A stretch of DNA of 64,000 bases, from the NCBI GenBank assembly GCA_947259115.1, contig CAMYKS010000020.1, positions 17,119 to 81,118 of the forward strand, read 5' to 3'. The notes beneath the pieces were generated by a model that ran no database searches, had not been told where the DNA came from, and saw nothing but the letters and a program-made list of their open reading frames with translations. This document shows positions 53,927 through 63,902 of this stretch, one piece after another. Each line of letters opens with the position of its first letter. Position 1 is the first letter of the stretch. The position numbers were made by a program, and so were the translations under genes. Origin of the DNA: an uncultured Desulfobulbaceae bacterium (lineage in GTDB: Bacteria > Desulfobacterota > Desulfobulbia > Desulfobulbales > BM004).

Positions 53927-54372
53927 TATGCGGCAACCTCAACCGTGCCGCCGGCTGCTTCTATCTTCTTTTTGGCGCCACCACTGACCTTATCAACAGC
54001 CACTGTCAGTGATTTAGTAAGTTCACCATTGGCCAGTACCTTTACCAGGGAAGTTCTTTTTTCAATCAAACCGGCCTGTACCAATGCTTCCCGATCAACA
54101 CGGGAGCCGGCATCAAACACTTCAAGGTCTCTTACCTGGACAAGGGCATACTCCTTGCGGAAGATATTGGTAAATCCCCGCTTGGGCAGTCTTCTCTGCA
54201 GGGGCATCTGGCCCCCCTCAAATCCGGGACGCACGCCATATCCTGACCTGGACTTTGAACCTTTATGGCCCCGGGTTGCTGTTTTACCATGCCCCGAACC
54301 AGGCCCGCGCCCAACTCTTTTTCTTGCCCGGTTCGCTCCCTTTTTGGGAGATAAATTGCCTAGAGTCAACAT
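53926..54372 (-). CDS. rplO: 50S ribosomal protein L15
   Basis: 148 residues. The start at 54372 gives the family N-terminus [19 protein letters not shown] followed by [23 protein letters not shown] lies just upstream. The C-terminal [20 protein letters not shown] is intact. It is translationally coupled to secY. Confidence 0.96.
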   Translation of the reverse strand: MLTLGNLSPKKGANRARKRVGRGPGSGHGKTATRGHKGSKSRSGYGVRPGFEGGQMPLQRRLPKRGFTNIFRKEYALVQVRDLEVFDAGSRVDREALVQAGLIEKRTSLVKVLANGELTKSLTVAVDKVSGGAKKKIEAAGGTVEVAA

Positions 54373-54376
54373 ATTC

Positions 54377-54559
54377 TCATACCTCCTCAACCGTGACCAG
54401 GTGCTCAACCTTACGCAGCATTCCCCTGATCTCGGGTGTATCCTTGCGGACTACGGTCTTTTCTCTTCTTGTAAGCCCCAAACCGACCAATGTAGCCCGA
54501 ATCTTTTTGGTGCTTCCGATTTCGCTTTTGCTTAAGGTAACCTTTAGTGTTCCTGCCAT
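54377..54559 (-). CDS. rpmD: 50S ribosomal protein L30
   Basis: 60 residues, [20 protein letters not shown] then a [20 protein letters not shown] motif, matching bacterial L30. It ends four bases before rplO begins. Confidence 0.96.
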   Translation of the reverse strand: MAGTLKVTLSKSEIGSTKKIRATLVGLGLTRREKTVVRKDTPEIRGMLRKVEHLVTVEEV

Positions 54560-54714
54560 TTAACCTACCATCCGAATTTGTTGTTATCCACTGTACCGAT
54601 CCGAAATTTCCCTCTTTCCTGGCCGGCAAGATATTTTATCAATGAACCCTCTGTACCTTGTGCTTTACATATCTGATGAGCACAGCTGTTCTGTATAGAA
54701 ATGACAGCCGCGTA

Positions 54715-55227
54715 TTAGGCAGTTAGTTCCTCTGTACTGATACCCCTGAGCGCGGCAATACGTTCAGCGCTTCTCAATTTGCGCAGGCCGTCCAGGGTTG
54801 CTTTCACCAGATTATGGGGATTATGGGAACCAAGGCACTTGGTAAGAACATTTTGCACGCCGGCAGCTTCAAGCACCGCCCTGACGCCGCCACCGGCTAT
54901 AAGACCGGTACCTTCAGAGGCGGGCTTCAATAGCACTGATCCTGCTCCGTATTTACCGATAATCTCATGGGGAATTGTTGTAACAGTCAGTGAAACCTGC
55001 CGCATATCCTTGCGGGCTCTTTCAACACCTTTACGTATCGCTTCAGGTACCTGGTTGGCCTTGCCAAGGCCATAGCCAACCTTGCCTTTACCGTCACCGA
55101 TAACCACAATGGCACTGAAGCTGAAACGCCGTCCACCCTTGACAACCTTTGCCACTCTGTTGATGAAGACGATCTTCTCAATTAACTCTGTTGCGCTGTC
55201 GCCTTTTGACTTTGTATATTCCGCCAA
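54715..55227 (-). CDS. rpsE: 30S ribosomal protein S5
   Basis: 170 residues with the double-stranded RNA-binding start [40 protein letters not shown], and the C-terminal [20 protein letters not shown]. It is followed by a 155-bp spacer before rpmD without a visible gene. Confidence 0.97.
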   Translation of the reverse strand: MAEYTKSKGDSATELIEKIVFINRVAKVVKGGRRFSFSAIVVIGDGKGKVGYGLGKANQVPEAIRKGVERARKDMRQVSLTVTTIPHEIIGKYGAGSVLLKPASEGTGLIAGGGVRAVLEAAGVQNVLTKCLGSHNPHNLVKATLDGLRKLRSAERIAALRGISTEELTA

Positions 55228-55268
55228 AACAAATCTCCCAATTCAAATAATTTTGCAGTCAGTATTCC

Positions 55269-55634
55269 TTAGAAGTTCAAACCGCCTTCCCTGGCACCCT
55301 CGGAAAATGCCTTGACCCGACCATGGTATATATAGCCGCCGCGGTCAAGCACCACACTTTCGATGCCTCCAGACTTTGCCTTTTCGGCCAGCATTTTTCC
55401 AACCTTGTTGGCCAAGGCACATTTTCCCTTGATATCCTCTGCTCCAATGGACTTATCCAGGGAGGACATGGAAAAAAGGGTATGCCCCTTGGTATCATCA
55501 ATGATCTGAGCATAAAAATGCTTGGCACTCTTATAAACCCGGATACGGGGCCTTTCCGGCGTTCCTGATATCTTCTTTCTGATGCGCTTAATACGTTTCT
55601 GTCGCGCTACGACTGTACTGTCTGTCTTTGCCAT
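55269..55634 (-). CDS. rplR: 50S ribosomal protein L18
   Basis: 121 residues, basic N-terminus, then RIRVYKSAKHFYAQIIDDTK and LDRGGYIYHGRVKAFSEGAR, the 5S-rRNA-binding signature of L18. Confidence 0.97.
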   Translation of the reverse strand: MAKTDSTVVARQKRIKRIRKKISGTPERPRIRVYKSAKHFYAQIIDDTKGHTLFSMSSLDKSIGAEDIKGKCALANKVGKMLAEKAKSGGIESVVLDRGGYIYHGRVKAFSEGAREGGLNF

Positions 55635-55703
55635 TTCTCTGTACCTGATATCTTAGCTGTGATCTTACGTTACTTATATCAGCAACTATGTTTTAAATAT
55701 TTT

Positions 55704-56249
55704 CTATGCCTTGGCGGCCGATTTACCGACCTTGCGCACTATATGTTCGTCTTCGTACCGGATGCCTTTGCCCTTATACGGCTCCGGCTTACGGATCTCG
55801 CGGACCTTTGCCGCAGTCAAACCTAAAAGCTCTTTGTCAATGGACTCAAGCATAACGATGTTCGCCTTGTCCACCATGGATGCCGAGACACCTTCCGGCA
55901 ACTTGAAGTTAACCGGATTGGAATACCCAACATTTAGGGTCAGTGATTTGCCTTCCACAGCTACCCGATAACCAACCCCTTCAACGATTAACTTTTTCTG
56001 AAAACCGGTTCCAACGCCCACGACCATGTTGTTGACCAAAGAACGGGTCAACCCTTTCATGGCCATGCTCTTCTTGCTCTCATCAATGGTATCGAGCACG
56101 AGGTTTCCGTCTTCCTCTTTTATTGAAACCTCAGGCCTGATTTCCCGCTCCAGCTTCCCTTTGGGACCGGTGACCACAACCTTTGAATTCTTTACATCTA
56201 CCTTAATCCCGCTTGGTACCGGGATCGGTTTATTTCCTATTCTGGACAT
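55704..56249 (-). CDS. rplF: 50S ribosomal protein L6
   Basis: 181 residues beginning MSRIGNKPIPVPSGIKVDVK, with the two L6 repeats and the C-terminal signature RKPEPYKGKGIRYEDEHIVR. Confidence 0.97.
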   Translation of the reverse strand: MSRIGNKPIPVPSGIKVDVKNSKVVVTGPKGKLEREIRPEVSIKEEDGNLVLDTIDESKKSMAMKGLTRSLVNNMVVGVGTGFQKKLIVEGVGYRVAVEGKSLTLNVGYSNPVNFKLPEGVSASMVDKANIVMLESIDKELLGLTAAKVREIRKPEPYKGKGIRYEDEHIVRKVGKSAAKA

Positions 56250-56283
56250 GCAAATCTCCTCTTACCGCCTATGATGGCCTCTA

Positions 56284-56682
56284 TTACCAGGCTTCACAAA
56301 GAATCTCGCCCCCGATACGCAGGCGACGAGCCTCACGGTCGGTTATGATACCCTTGGAAGTTGAAAGAATGGATATCCCCAGGCCGCTTAAAACCTTGGG
56401 GATATCGTCAGCCTTAACATATTTCCTCAAACCGGGTTTGCTCACTCTGCGCAAGCCACTGATAACCCTTTCATCATGCGGACCATATTTCAGCTCAATC
56501 CTCAGGGTACCCTGCGTGTTATCCTCGATAATTTGATAATCCTTGATATAGCCTTCTTCACGCAGAACCTTGGCCACACCGACTTTAAGGTTGGACATGG
56601 GAACATCAACTGTTTCATATCGAACCATTCCAGCATTTCTAACCCTGGTCAGCATATCTGCCAGGGGATCGCTCATAGACAT
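56284..56682 (-). CDS. rpsH: 30S ribosomal protein S8
   Basis: 132 residues, [20 protein letters not shown] at the start and [20 protein letters not shown] near the end, as in S8, a central 16S rRNA organiser. Confidence 0.97.
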   Translation of the reverse strand: MSMSDPLADMLTRVRNAGMVRYETVDVPMSNLKVGVAKVLREEGYIKDYQIIEDNTQGTLRIELKYGPHDERVISGLRRVSKPGLRKYVKADDIPKVLSGLGISILSTSKGIITDREARRLRIGGEILCEAW

Positions 56683-56786
56683 TTAGCCTGCTCTCCTTGC
56701 CAATAATTTTACAGTTTCATTTGCTGTCGCATATGAAGCGCAAAGGCATGCATCATGGCATGACACCTGCTGCGCCATGCTCCGCA

Positions 56787-56972
56787 TTACCAGCTTGATT
56801 TGATTACTCCAGTAATCTCGCCGCGAGATGCAAGACTTCTGAAACACAAACGACAAACTCCGAACTTCCGTATAAAAGCTCGAGGCCTTCCACATAGCGG
56901 ACAACGGTTATAGGCCCGAACTTGAAATTTTTGTTGCCGCTTACTCTTTGCTATTAATGATTTCTTAGCCAA
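56787..56972 (-). CDS. rpsN: 30S ribosomal protein S14, zinc type (short)
   Basis: 61 residues with [20 protein letters not shown], the four cysteines of the C+ form, and the invariant [18 protein letters not shown] end. The short zinc form replaces the ~100-residue C- form of enterics. Confidence 0.97.
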   Translation of the reverse strand: MAKKSLIAKSKRQQKFQVRAYNRCPLCGRPRAFIRKFGVCRLCFRSLASRGEITGVIKSSW

Positions 56973-57041
56973 ATCGTCCTCCTTTGGCTGCTTTTTTTAA
57001 TAAGATGCCCGGGAAATTTGCACGCAATCCCCGTTATTAAT

Positions 57042-57581
57042 CTATTTCCTGAACGGCATACCCAGCAGCCGCAATAGTTGCCTACCTTCCTCGTCGCTCT
57101 TGGCAGATGTAGTTATCACCACATTCAAGCCCCTGATTTTTTCTATTTTGTCATAGTCAATTTCAGGGAAAATTATCTGCTCTTTGATACCCATGGCAAA
57201 ATTACCCCGGCCATCGAACATCTTCGGCGACAGACCTCGGAAGTCCCTGACCCTGGGCATGGCAACATGTACGAGTTTGCTGAAGAAATCCCACATGCGC
57301 TCCTTACGTAGCGTCACCCGGCAACCAATAGGCATTCCCTGGCGAAGCTTGAAGGTAGCAATTGATTTCTTGGCCTTGGTGATGACTGCTTTCTGGCCGG
57401 CAATAAGAGTCAGTTCCTGGGCTGCCAGATCAACGGATTTTGGATTCTGCACACCCTCTCCCAAACCCATATTCAAAACAATCTTGCCAAGTTTCGGCAC
57501 TTCCATGATGTTCTTGTAACCAAACTGCTCCATGAGCTGTGGCACACATTCTTTCTGGTAAAATTCTTCTATTGTAGACAT
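57042..57581 (-). CDS. rplE: 50S ribosomal protein L5
   Basis: 179 residues with [20 protein letters not shown] near the start, [20 protein letters not shown], and [19 protein letters not shown] with the end LLGMPFRK. Binds 5S rRNA and contacts the P-site tRNA. Confidence 0.97.
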   Translation of the reverse strand: MSTIEEFYQKECVPQLMEQFGYKNIMEVPKLGKIVLNMGLGEGVQNPKSVDLAAQELTLIAGQKAVITKAKKSIATFKLRQGMPIGCRVTLRKERMWDFFSKLVHVAMPRVRDFRGLSPKMFDGRGNFAMGIKEQIIFPEIDYDKIEKIRGLNVVITTSAKSDEEGRQLLRLLGMPFRK

Positions 57582-57613
57582 TACAGTCGCCTCCGCTAAC
57601 CGCGTTCTCTTTC

Positions 57614-57955
57614 TTACTTCTTCTTACTGGGCTCGACGCTCTCAGAACATTTTTTACAAATCCGCACCTTTGTCCCGTCATCAAGGGTTTTCTTAGCCAC
57701 CCGCGCTGTATTCGTACACTTAGGACATACCAGCATCAGATTCGATACATGGACCGGTGCTTCCTTTTCAACAATCTGCCCTTCCTGGCCGGACGCCTGG
57801 GCTTTTGTGTGACGCTTAATCATGTTGATGCGTTCCACCAATGCCCTGTCGCTTTTATTATAGATTTTGAGAATCTTACCGACTCGGCCTTTATCCTTGC
57901 CTGTGATAATCTCAACCTGATCATTTACCTTCAAAAAATTCTTTCCTTGCTGCAT
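57614..57955 (-). CDS. rplX: 50S ribosomal protein L24
   Basis: 113 residues. The KOW motif is [19 protein letters not shown], followed by [13 protein letters not shown]. The C-terminal part has a CPKC ... CKKC pair, indicating a zinc ribbon seen in some bacterial L24 proteins. Confidence 0.96.
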   Translation of the reverse strand: MQQGKNFLKVNDQVEIITGKDKGRVGKILKIYNKSDRALVERINMIKRHTKAQASGQEGQIVEKEAPVHVSNLMLVCPKCTNTARVAKKTLDDGTKVRICKKCSESVEPSKKK

Positions 57956-58002
57956 ACTATCCGCCTCCCGCCAGAATTCCGGCCGGCTAATTGTTCAGTC
58001 AA

Positions 58003-58371
58003 TTATAAAACTTCCGGGGCCAAAGAAATAATCTTCATAAATCCCAGGGCCCGGAGTTCCCTTGCTACGGGGCCGAATATTCGGGTACCGATAGGGTCAC
58101 CGCTGCCTGAGAGAAGTACTGCTCCGTTCTCATCAAACTTTACCGAGGTATCGTCCCAACGCTTCAGTTCCTTGGCAGTCCTAACCACAACCGCCCGCAT
58201 TACATCCCCTTTTTTCACTTTGGAATGGGGAATTGCTTCCTTAACGCTTACCACGATGATATCGCCGATTTTTGCATACCGGCGGCGTGTACCACCAAGA
58301 ACCCTGATGCAGAGAACCTTTTTTGCCCCTGAGTTATCAGCCACATTAAGCAATGTTTCTGTCTGTATCAT
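58003..58371 (-). CDS. rplN: 50S ribosomal protein L14
   Basis: 122 residues from ATG 58371 ([20 protein letters not shown]), the exact family start, with GGTGATG upstream. [20 protein letters not shown] and [20 protein letters not shown] complete the signature. Confidence 0.97.
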   Translation of the reverse strand: MIQTETLLNVADNSGAKKVLCIRVLGGTRRRYAKIGDIIVVSVKEAIPHSKVKKGDVMRAVVVRTAKELKRWDDTSVKFDENGAVLLSGSGDPIGTRIFGPVARELRALGFMKIISLAPEVL

Positions 58372-58473
58372 AGCATCACCAAACAACCAGCTGGTTGTGT
58401 ACCTTTTTCATTACAAGCCGCTTTATTGCAGCATTTCGTTTAAAGCCCATTGCACTTACCGCCTGTTTTTAGA

Positions 58474-58734
58474 TCAGACAGCCTGCTCAACCACAGAGCG
58501 TATACGCCAGCGCTTGTTTTTGCTCAACGGCCTGCACTCTTCAATCATAACCACGTCACCTATATTGCAGACATTATTAGGATCGTCCGCCATATACTTG
58601 ACGCGTCTGCGGATAAATTTGCCGTACAGTTTGTGACGAATCAGTCGATCAACCTGAACCACGACACTTTTGTCCATCTTATTACTGACCACAGAACCGA
58701 TTTTCGTTTTGCGTGCTATTTTTGTCTCACTCAT
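58474..58734 (-). CDS. rpsQ: 30S ribosomal protein S17
   Basis: 86 residues, OB fold, with [20 protein letters not shown], then [20 protein letters not shown] and [12 protein letters not shown]. Normal for the family. Confidence 0.97.
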   Translation of the reverse strand: MSETKIARKTKIGSVVSNKMDKSVVVQVDRLIRHKLYGKFIRRRVKYMADDPNNVCNIGDVVMIEECRPLSKNKRWRIRSVVEQAV

Positions 58735-58779
58735 CTGTTATATTCCTAAAGTATTCAAAGTAGTGTTTATAGAGCACTA

Positions 58780-58983
58780 CTAGGCAGTTTTCTTGGAACT
58801 CCTGACAGTCATTACGCGGGCAATATCCTTGCGTACCTGATTGAGCCGACCGGTATTTTCCAATTGGCCCACCCCGTGCTGAAATTTCAACTTAAAGTAG
58901 TCTTCCCGCAGGTCGCGTTCTTTAGCAACAAGTTCCTCTTCGCTCATTTCACGAAGTTTATTACGAAGATTCTTAGCTTTCAT
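58780..58983 (-). CDS. rpmC: 50S ribosomal protein L29
   Basis: 67 residues, helical hairpin, [20 protein letters not shown] then [20 protein letters not shown]. It overlaps the rplP stop by four bases (ATGA), so the two are coupled. Confidence 0.97.
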   Translation of the reverse strand: MKAKNLRNKLREMSEEELVAKERDLREDYFKLKFQHGVGQLENTGRLNQVRKDIARVMTVRSSKKTA

Positions 58984-59396
58984 AACGTTGTTCTCCTGGA
59001 TATCACCTTGGTGGCAAAGGGCAGTTTGTTGCCTGCTAACTTCAAGGCCTTGACTGCCAGTTCTTCGTCAACTCCCGTCAACTCGTAAAGGATGCGGCCG
59101 GGTTTGATGGGAGCAACCCACTGCTCAGGACTGCCTTTTCCCTTGCCCATCCGGGTTTCTGCCGGCTTCTTCGTCAAAGGTTTATCCGGGAAAACTCTGA
59201 TCCACATCTTACCGCCACGTTTTACCGTCCTGTTGATGGCGATACGGGCAGCTTCTATCTGCTGGGCAGTCATGCGTCCGCATTCCACAGCCTTCAGGGC
59301 ATATTCGCCAAAGCTGATGGTGGACCCACGGTAAGCAGTGCCCCGCATATTGCCTTTCATCTGTTTTCTATATTTGACTTTTTTGGGACTTAACAT
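58980..59396 (-). CDS. rplP: 50S ribosomal protein L16
   Basis: 138 residues starting [20 protein letters not shown], with [20 protein letters not shown] and [20 protein letters not shown], the L16 signatures. It is separated from rpsC by 164 bp that carries a small palindromic element. Confidence 0.97.
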   Translation of the reverse strand: MLSPKKVKYRKQMKGNMRGTAYRGSTISFGEYALKAVECGRMTAQQIEAARIAINRTVKRGGKMWIRVFPDKPLTKKPAETRMGKGKGSPEQWVAPIKPGRILYELTGVDEELAVKALKLAGNKLPFATKVISRRTTL

Positions 59397-59419
59397 AAAT
59401 ATTCCTCAATTTTTATACA

Positions 59420-59526
59420 ATCGTAGATATAGGTGCGGCACCTGTCCGCATCGTTTTCATGCCCTGAAAGGGTGCTTTCTAAGTCTTCGCTTATCTCGAA
59501 ATCTCACTTCGTTCCCTATCTACGAT
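59420..59526. repeat. 107-bp element in the rplP-rpsC spacer
   Basis: The ends ATCGTAGATATAGG and CCCTATCTACGAT are near-perfect inverted repeats. Inside lies AAGTCTTCGCTTATCTCGAA, identical to a 20-mer in the rpsB-tsf element (45461-45626), and a TGCCCTGAAAGGGTGC hairpin. An insertion between these two genes is unusual, as they are normally nearly contiguous. Confidence 0.65.
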
Positions 59527-59560
59527 GCCGATAATTTGCTGCAGATTATGCTTCTTTTTT

Positions 59561-60202
59561 TTATTCCTCTTCAGCAACATCAAGAACTTCGCCTTTGAAG
59601 ATCCAGACCTTGACACCGATGATCCCGTAGGTTGTCTTGGCCTCAGCCAGACCGTAATCAATGTCAGCACGAAGTGTATGCAGGGGCACCCTGCCCTCGC
59701 GATACCATTCCCGCCTGGCCATTTCAGCACCGCCCAAACGGCCGGAACAGGAGATTTTGATGCCCTTTACGCCGAAGCGCAAAGCGGTATTGACTGCCTT
59801 TTTCATGGCCCGGCGGAAAGCAACACGCCGCTCGAGCTGCATGGCAACATTTTCAGCAACTAGTTGCGCGTCTGCTTCAGGCCGACGGACTTCCTGGATG
59901 TCGATCACAGATTCTCTGCTGGTCAACTTGTCCAGATCCTGTTTCAAGGCCTCAATTTCAACTCCTTTTTTCCCAATAATGATTCCGGGTCTTGCGGTGT
60001 GGAGCTTTACTCTTATTTTTTCACCTGTCCGTTCCACATTTATTCTTGCAATACCGGCATGAAAAAGCCTCTTCTTCAGATATTTCTTGATCTTCTGGTC
60101 TTCCAGCAGGTACTTGGCAAAACCTTTATCTGCATACCAGGTAGACTCCCAGCCCCTTGTTATGTTGAGCCGCAAACCGATAGGATTAACTTTCTGACCC
60201 AA
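59561..60202 (-). CDS. rpsC: 30S ribosomal protein S3
   Basis: 213 residues starting [20 protein letters not shown], with the KH-domain loop [20 protein letters not shown] and the C-terminal [21 protein letters not shown] short acidic tail ends LDVAEEE. Confidence 0.97.
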   Translation of the reverse strand: MGQKVNPIGLRLNITRGWESTWYADKGFAKYLLEDQKIKKYLKKRLFHAGIARINVERTGEKIRVKLHTARPGIIIGKKGVEIEALKQDLDKLTSRESVIDIQEVRRPEADAQLVAENVAMQLERRVAFRRAMKKAVNTALRFGVKGIKISCSGRLGGAEMARREWYREGRVPLHTLRADIDYGLAEAKTTYGIIGVKVWIFKGEVLDVAEEE

Positions 60203-60260
60203 AATCTTCCTCCATTCACTCTAAAGTATTTTTGACCAAGCCTGATAAGCAGCACGTAGA

Positions 60261-60593
60261 TTATTGCTCATCAAGAACAACCGTTATATGGCTTGTTCTT
60301 TTCAAGATCCTGTTTGCACGGCCCATTGCCCGCGGCCTCATTCTCTTCAGCATCGGCCCGCCGTCAATATAAATTTTCTTGACGTACAAAGTATCAACAT
60401 CAATTTCCTGGCTCTGACTTGCATTTGCCACAGCCGACTCAATAACCTTCCGGATAAGCTGTGCTCCCTTTTTGGGCATAAACCGCAGAGTGGTTATTGC
60501 CTTGTCTGCTTCAAGACCTCTGACAACGTCTGCCACTAAACGTGCTTTCTGAGGTGATATCCGTATAAATCGAGCAACCGCCTTTGCTTCCAT
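60261..60593 (-). CDS. rplV: 50S ribosomal protein L22
   Basis: 110 residues with RFIRISPQKARLVADVVRGL, the exit-tunnel hairpin LYVKKIYIDGGPMLKRMRPR and GRANRILKRTSHITVVL. Normal length. Confidence 0.97.
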   Translation of the reverse strand: MEAKAVARFIRISPQKARLVADVVRGLEADKAITTLRFMPKKGAQLIRKVIESAVANASQSQEIDVDTLYVKKIYIDGGPMLKRMRPRAMGRANRILKRTSHITVVLDEQ

Positions 60594-60681
60594 GGCGTAA
60601 ACTCCTTTTGTTTCTTACAATTCTATTTAACTTCGTAAACCTACCAGCCCTGGAAATTACTGGGGCCGGAGAGCTCAATTA

Positions 60682-60957
60682 TCATTTCTTGCCTTTCCTG
60701 TCACCGGCATGACTATAGAAAGTCCTGGTTGGTGAAAATTCGCCCAACTTATGGCCAACCATATTCTCGGTAACAAAAACAGGAATGAATTTCTTGCCAT
60801 TATGTACAGCAAAAGTCATGCCCACCATGTCAGGTATGACATCAGACCTTCTTGACCAAGTCTTGATTACCTTTCTTGATTGGGACTCCTTGGCCTGCAG
60901 TACTTTTTTCATGAGATGGTCATCAATAAATGGACCTTTTTTTACAGAACGAGCCAC
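60682..60957 (-). CDS. rpsS: 30S ribosomal protein S19
   Basis: 91 residues, [20 protein letters not shown] and [20 protein letters not shown], ending [20 protein letters not shown]. Confidence 0.97.
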   Translation of the reverse strand: MARSVKKGPFIDDHLMKKVLQAKESQSRKVIKTWSRRSDVIPDMVGMTFAVHNGKKFIPVFVTENMVGHKLGEFSPTRTFYSHAGDRKGKK

Positions 60958-60980
60958 TATACATACCCCCTAAAACAGTC

Positions 60981-61802
60981 TTATGACCTCTTTTTAACAA
61001 TATCCCTATCTGAGGGTTTCCGCCCTCTCGTCTTATAGCCCTTGGTTGGCATGCCCCATGGTGTACAGGGATGACGTCCACCGGAGCTTTTGCCTTCACC
61101 GCCACCCATTGGGTGATCTACCGGATTCATTGCCACACCACGCACATGTGGTCGCTTGCCCATCCAACGGGTCCGGCCGGCTTTCCCTAACTTCTGACTT
61201 TCATGCTCGGCATTGCCGATCTGTCCAATACAAGCCCTGCATTTCTTATGAAACCGCCGTACTTCGCCTGAGGGCAGTTTAACCAGAACATGTTCACCTT
61301 CCTTGGCCATCAATTGAGCAGACGTGCCCGCGCTTCTCACCAGCTGAGCGCCTTTGCCTATTTTCATCTCAACATTATGGATGATTGTACCCAAGGGAAT
61401 ATTACCCATGGCCAGACAATTGCCGGCCTTTATATCAACTTTGTCACCCGCCTCAACAATATCACCCACTTTTATGCCGGTTGGAGAAAGAATATATTTC
61501 TTTTCACCGTCGGAATAAAAGAGCAGTGCAATATTGGCGGAACGGTTTGGATCATATTCAATGGCAGCCACCTTGGCCGGAATATCAACCTTATTTCTTT
61601 TAAAGTCGATAATTCGGTACTTTCTTTTATGTCCCCCCCCAATATGACGGGAGGTTATGCGGCCATTATTATTTCTGCCACCTGAGCTATTTAATTTTCT
61701 GACCAGGCTTTTCTCCGGTCTTCCCTTAGAAAGCTCAGGATTAATAATAGAAACGTGGTTCCGCTTCCCTGGTGATGTTGGTTTATATGTTTTAATAGCC
61801 AT
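60981..61802 (-). CDS. rplB: 50S ribosomal protein L2
   Basis: 273 residues starting [20 protein letters not shown], with the two RNA-binding domains and the C-terminal [20 protein letters not shown] motif including the peptidyl-transferase-proximal His. Normal length. Confidence 0.98.
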   Translation of the reverse strand: MAIKTYKPTSPGKRNHVSIINPELSKGRPEKSLVRKLNSSGGRNNNGRITSRHIGGGHKRKYRIIDFKRNKVDIPAKVAAIEYDPNRSANIALLFYSDGEKKYILSPTGIKVGDIVEAGDKVDIKAGNCLAMGNIPLGTIIHNVEMKIGKGAQLVRSAGTSAQLMAKEGEHVLVKLPSGEVRRFHKKCRACIGQIGNAEHESQKLGKAGRTRWMGKRPHVRGVAMNPVDHPMGGGEGKSSGGRHPCTPWGMPTKGYKTRGRKPSDRDIVKKRS

Positions 61803-61924
61803 TTGTAACCCCGATATTTTTCAACTAATGTAATTCTCACCCCATGGCTGGGGCTGTTTGCCAAGTCGGCCCGGGAAGAAATCTTACCGTTGCCAAGGTG
61901 GTTGGACGTCTTTTCCCGAAATCC

Positions 61925-62209
61925 CTACAACTCTTCAAGAAAATTGATCTTGCCTTCCTTCAGAGTGACATATGCCTTTTTCCAATCAGGAGTCCGTCCC
62001 ATGTATTTTCCAACTCTTTTCAGTTTGCCGCGAACTTTTGAGGTCCTGATGTTGGCAACCTTGACGTTGAAAATCTTTTCAACCGCCTCCTTAATTTCAA
62101 CCTTGTTGGCTTTCCTGTCGACTTTGATCACTGCTTTACCGTAACTCTCCTGCAATTGATCTCCCTTTTCAGTAAGGCAAGGGCCCTTTATTACACTGTA
62201 TTTATTCAT
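61925..62209 (-). CDS. rplW: 50S ribosomal protein L23
   Basis: 94 residues from ATG 62209 (MNKYSVIKGPCLTEKGDQLQ), overlapping the rplD stop as ATGA. VKVANIRTSKVRGKLKRVG and RTPDWKKAYVTLKEG are family-typical. It forms the docking site for SRP and trigger factor at the exit tunnel. Confidence 0.96.
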   Translation of the reverse strand: MNKYSVIKGPCLTEKGDQLQESYGKAVIKVDRKANKVEIKEAVEKIFNVKVANIRTSKVRGKLKRVGKYMGRTPDWKKAYVTLKEGKINFLEEL

Positions 62210-62829
62210 GACAACAACCTCTTCTCCAGTTGATCCAGGCATGGCTGCAGTAAAACAAGACGGCGATGCAGCAGTATGTCATAGACATTGAGGCCGTCAG
62301 CCTGAATCACTTTAAAGCCATGCACGTTGCGGGACGATTTTTCCAGATTTTCATTTTCCCCGGGAATGACGATTAAGCCGTTCTCGATATTAAGCTTTTT
62401 CATAACCTCGACAAATTCTTTGGTTTTAATATCGGCAAGTTCAAAACCATCGAGAATTATCATGTTTTTCTCTGAAAATCTGGTGCTCAATGCCATACGC
62501 ACCCCAAGCTTGCGCACCTTCTTGGGCAGTTTGTAACTGTAATCTCTCGGTTTTGGTCCGAAAATCACACCACCGCCACGCCAGAGCGGAGAACGGATCG
62601 TACCCGCACGAGCCCGACCGGTTCCCTTCTGACGATATGGCTTAGTACCGCCACCGCGAACTTCGGTCCTGGTCTTGGTACTCGCCGTACCAGCTCGGCG
62701 ATTGGCCAATTGCATCTTTACGACATCATGCAGTATATGTTTTTTTACTTCAAGGCCGAAGAGAGAGTCATTTAACTCTACCTCTCCAACTTTTTTATTA
62801 TCGGTATTATATACCTCAGTTACTGCCAT
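62206..62829 (-). CDS. rplD: 50S ribosomal protein L4
   Basis: 207 residues with the basic loop TRTEVRGGGTKPYRQKGTGR and ARAGTIRSPLWRGGGVIFGP that reaches the exit tunnel, and FELADIKTKEFVEVMKKL toward the C-terminus. In enterics L4 autoregulates the S10 operon; no matching leader is evident here. Confidence 0.97.
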   Translation of the reverse strand: MAVTEVYNTDNKKVGEVELNDSLFGLEVKKHILHDVVKMQLANRRAGTASTKTRTEVRGGGTKPYRQKGTGRARAGTIRSPLWRGGGVIFGPKPRDYSYKLPKKVRKLGVRMALSTRFSEKNMIILDGFELADIKTKEFVEVMKKLNIENGLIVIPGENENLEKSSRNVHGFKVIQADGLNVYDILLHRRLVLLQPCLDQLEKRLLS

Positions 62830-62869
62830 TTTGAGTTCTCCTCAAACAGTCGCTTAAGCGACTGACCCT

Positions 62870-63499
62870 TTATTTAGTATAGATTTGTAGAAGTCCCTCT
62901 TTAGCACCGGGTACAGATCCTTTGACCAACATGATATTATCCTCAGCACGAACATCAATAACAGTCACATTTTTTTTGGTTAACAGGTCATTACCCATAC
63001 GGCCTGGCATCTTCTTGCCTTTTATTACACGGCTCGGCCAGGCGGAGCAGCCGATAGATCCCGGACGCCTGTGAAACATTGAACCATGGGTCTTCCTGCC
63101 GCCTTTAAAACCGTATCTTTTTATGACACCCTGGAATCCACGGCCCTTGCTCCTGCCGCTGATATGGATTTCGTCACCAATCTTAACCAGTTCCGTGAGC
63201 TGGATTTCCTGGCCCAGCTCGTAGGCTTCGGGATCGGTGACCCTGAATTCTTTTATATGGTAAAAGCCGCCTTTACCGGCAGCCTTGCAATGACCTGTCT
63301 GCGGTTTATTCAGCCGCGCATCCTTTTTAGGTCCAAAGCCGACTTGAATGGCATTATAGCCCTCTTTAGCCTCGGTCTTTTTTTGCAGAACCACGCATGG
63401 ACCTGCCTCAATAACTGTTACAGGTACAGCCTGCCCCTGTTCAGAATAGACTCTGGTCATTCCAATTTTCTTACCCAGCAAACCCATTGTATTCGGCAT
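62870..63499 (-). CDS. rplC: 50S ribosomal protein L3
   Basis: 209 residues. The core GLLGKKIGMTRVYSEQGQAV and SRGKG-like signature (ISGRSKGRGFQGVIKRYGF) plus MFHRRPGSIGCSAWPSRVIK are intact. ATG 63499 (MPNTMGLLG) has an AAGTGAG site upstream; GTG 63511 and ATG 63487 are in-frame alternatives. Confidence 0.96.
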   Translation of the reverse strand: MPNTMGLLGKKIGMTRVYSEQGQAVPVTVIEAGPCVVLQKKTEAKEGYNAIQVGFGPKKDARLNKPQTGHCKAAGKGGFYHIKEFRVTDPEAYELGQEIQLTELVKIGDEIHISGRSKGRGFQGVIKRYGFKGGRKTHGSMFHRRPGSIGCSAWPSRVIKGKKMPGRMGNDLLTKKNVTVIDVRAEDNIMLVKGSVPGAKEGLLQIYTK

Positions 63500-63573
63500 T
63501 GTAATGTACACTCACTTCTGTAAAATTTAACTGGTTAGCAACCGGCTCTTCCCCCCGGAATCAAAGCTCCGGA

Positions 63574-63888
63574 CTATGGCAGCTTGATCTCTACATCTAC
63601 ACCAGCTGACAATTCCAGCTTCATCAGGGAATCTATGGTCTGCTGCGTGGGCTCCAGAATATCGAGGAGTCGACGATGTGTCCGCATTTCAAATTGCTCC
63701 CTGGATTTCTTGTCTACATGGGGTGAACGCAGAACACAATACTTATTTATTGTCGTCGGCATGGGAATCGGACCGGCTACGGTAGCTCCGGTTCGCTTCG
63801 CCGTCTCCACTATTTCCCTGGTGGATTGATCCAACAGCTTATGATCATATCCCTTCAGCTTTATTCGGATTTTATCGGTTGTAACCAT
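63574..63888 (-). CDS. rpsJ: 30S ribosomal protein S10
   Basis: 104 residues, [20 protein letters not shown] and the motif [20 protein letters not shown], as in S10/NusE, which also serves in antitermination with NusB. It starts 15 bp after the tuf stop. Confidence 0.97.
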   Translation of the reverse strand: MVTTDKIRIKLKGYDHKLLDQSTREIVETAKRTGATVAGPIPMPTTINKYCVLRSPHVDKKSREQFEMRTHRRLLDILEPTQQTIDSLMKLELSAGVDVEIKLP

Positions 63889-63902
63889 GATCGTTTATAT
63901 CC

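Noticed and set aside
57749..58636. Open frame of 295 codons on the plus strand across rplX, rplN and rpsQ
   Set aside because: Antisense to three certain ribosomal protein genes; no recognisable product.
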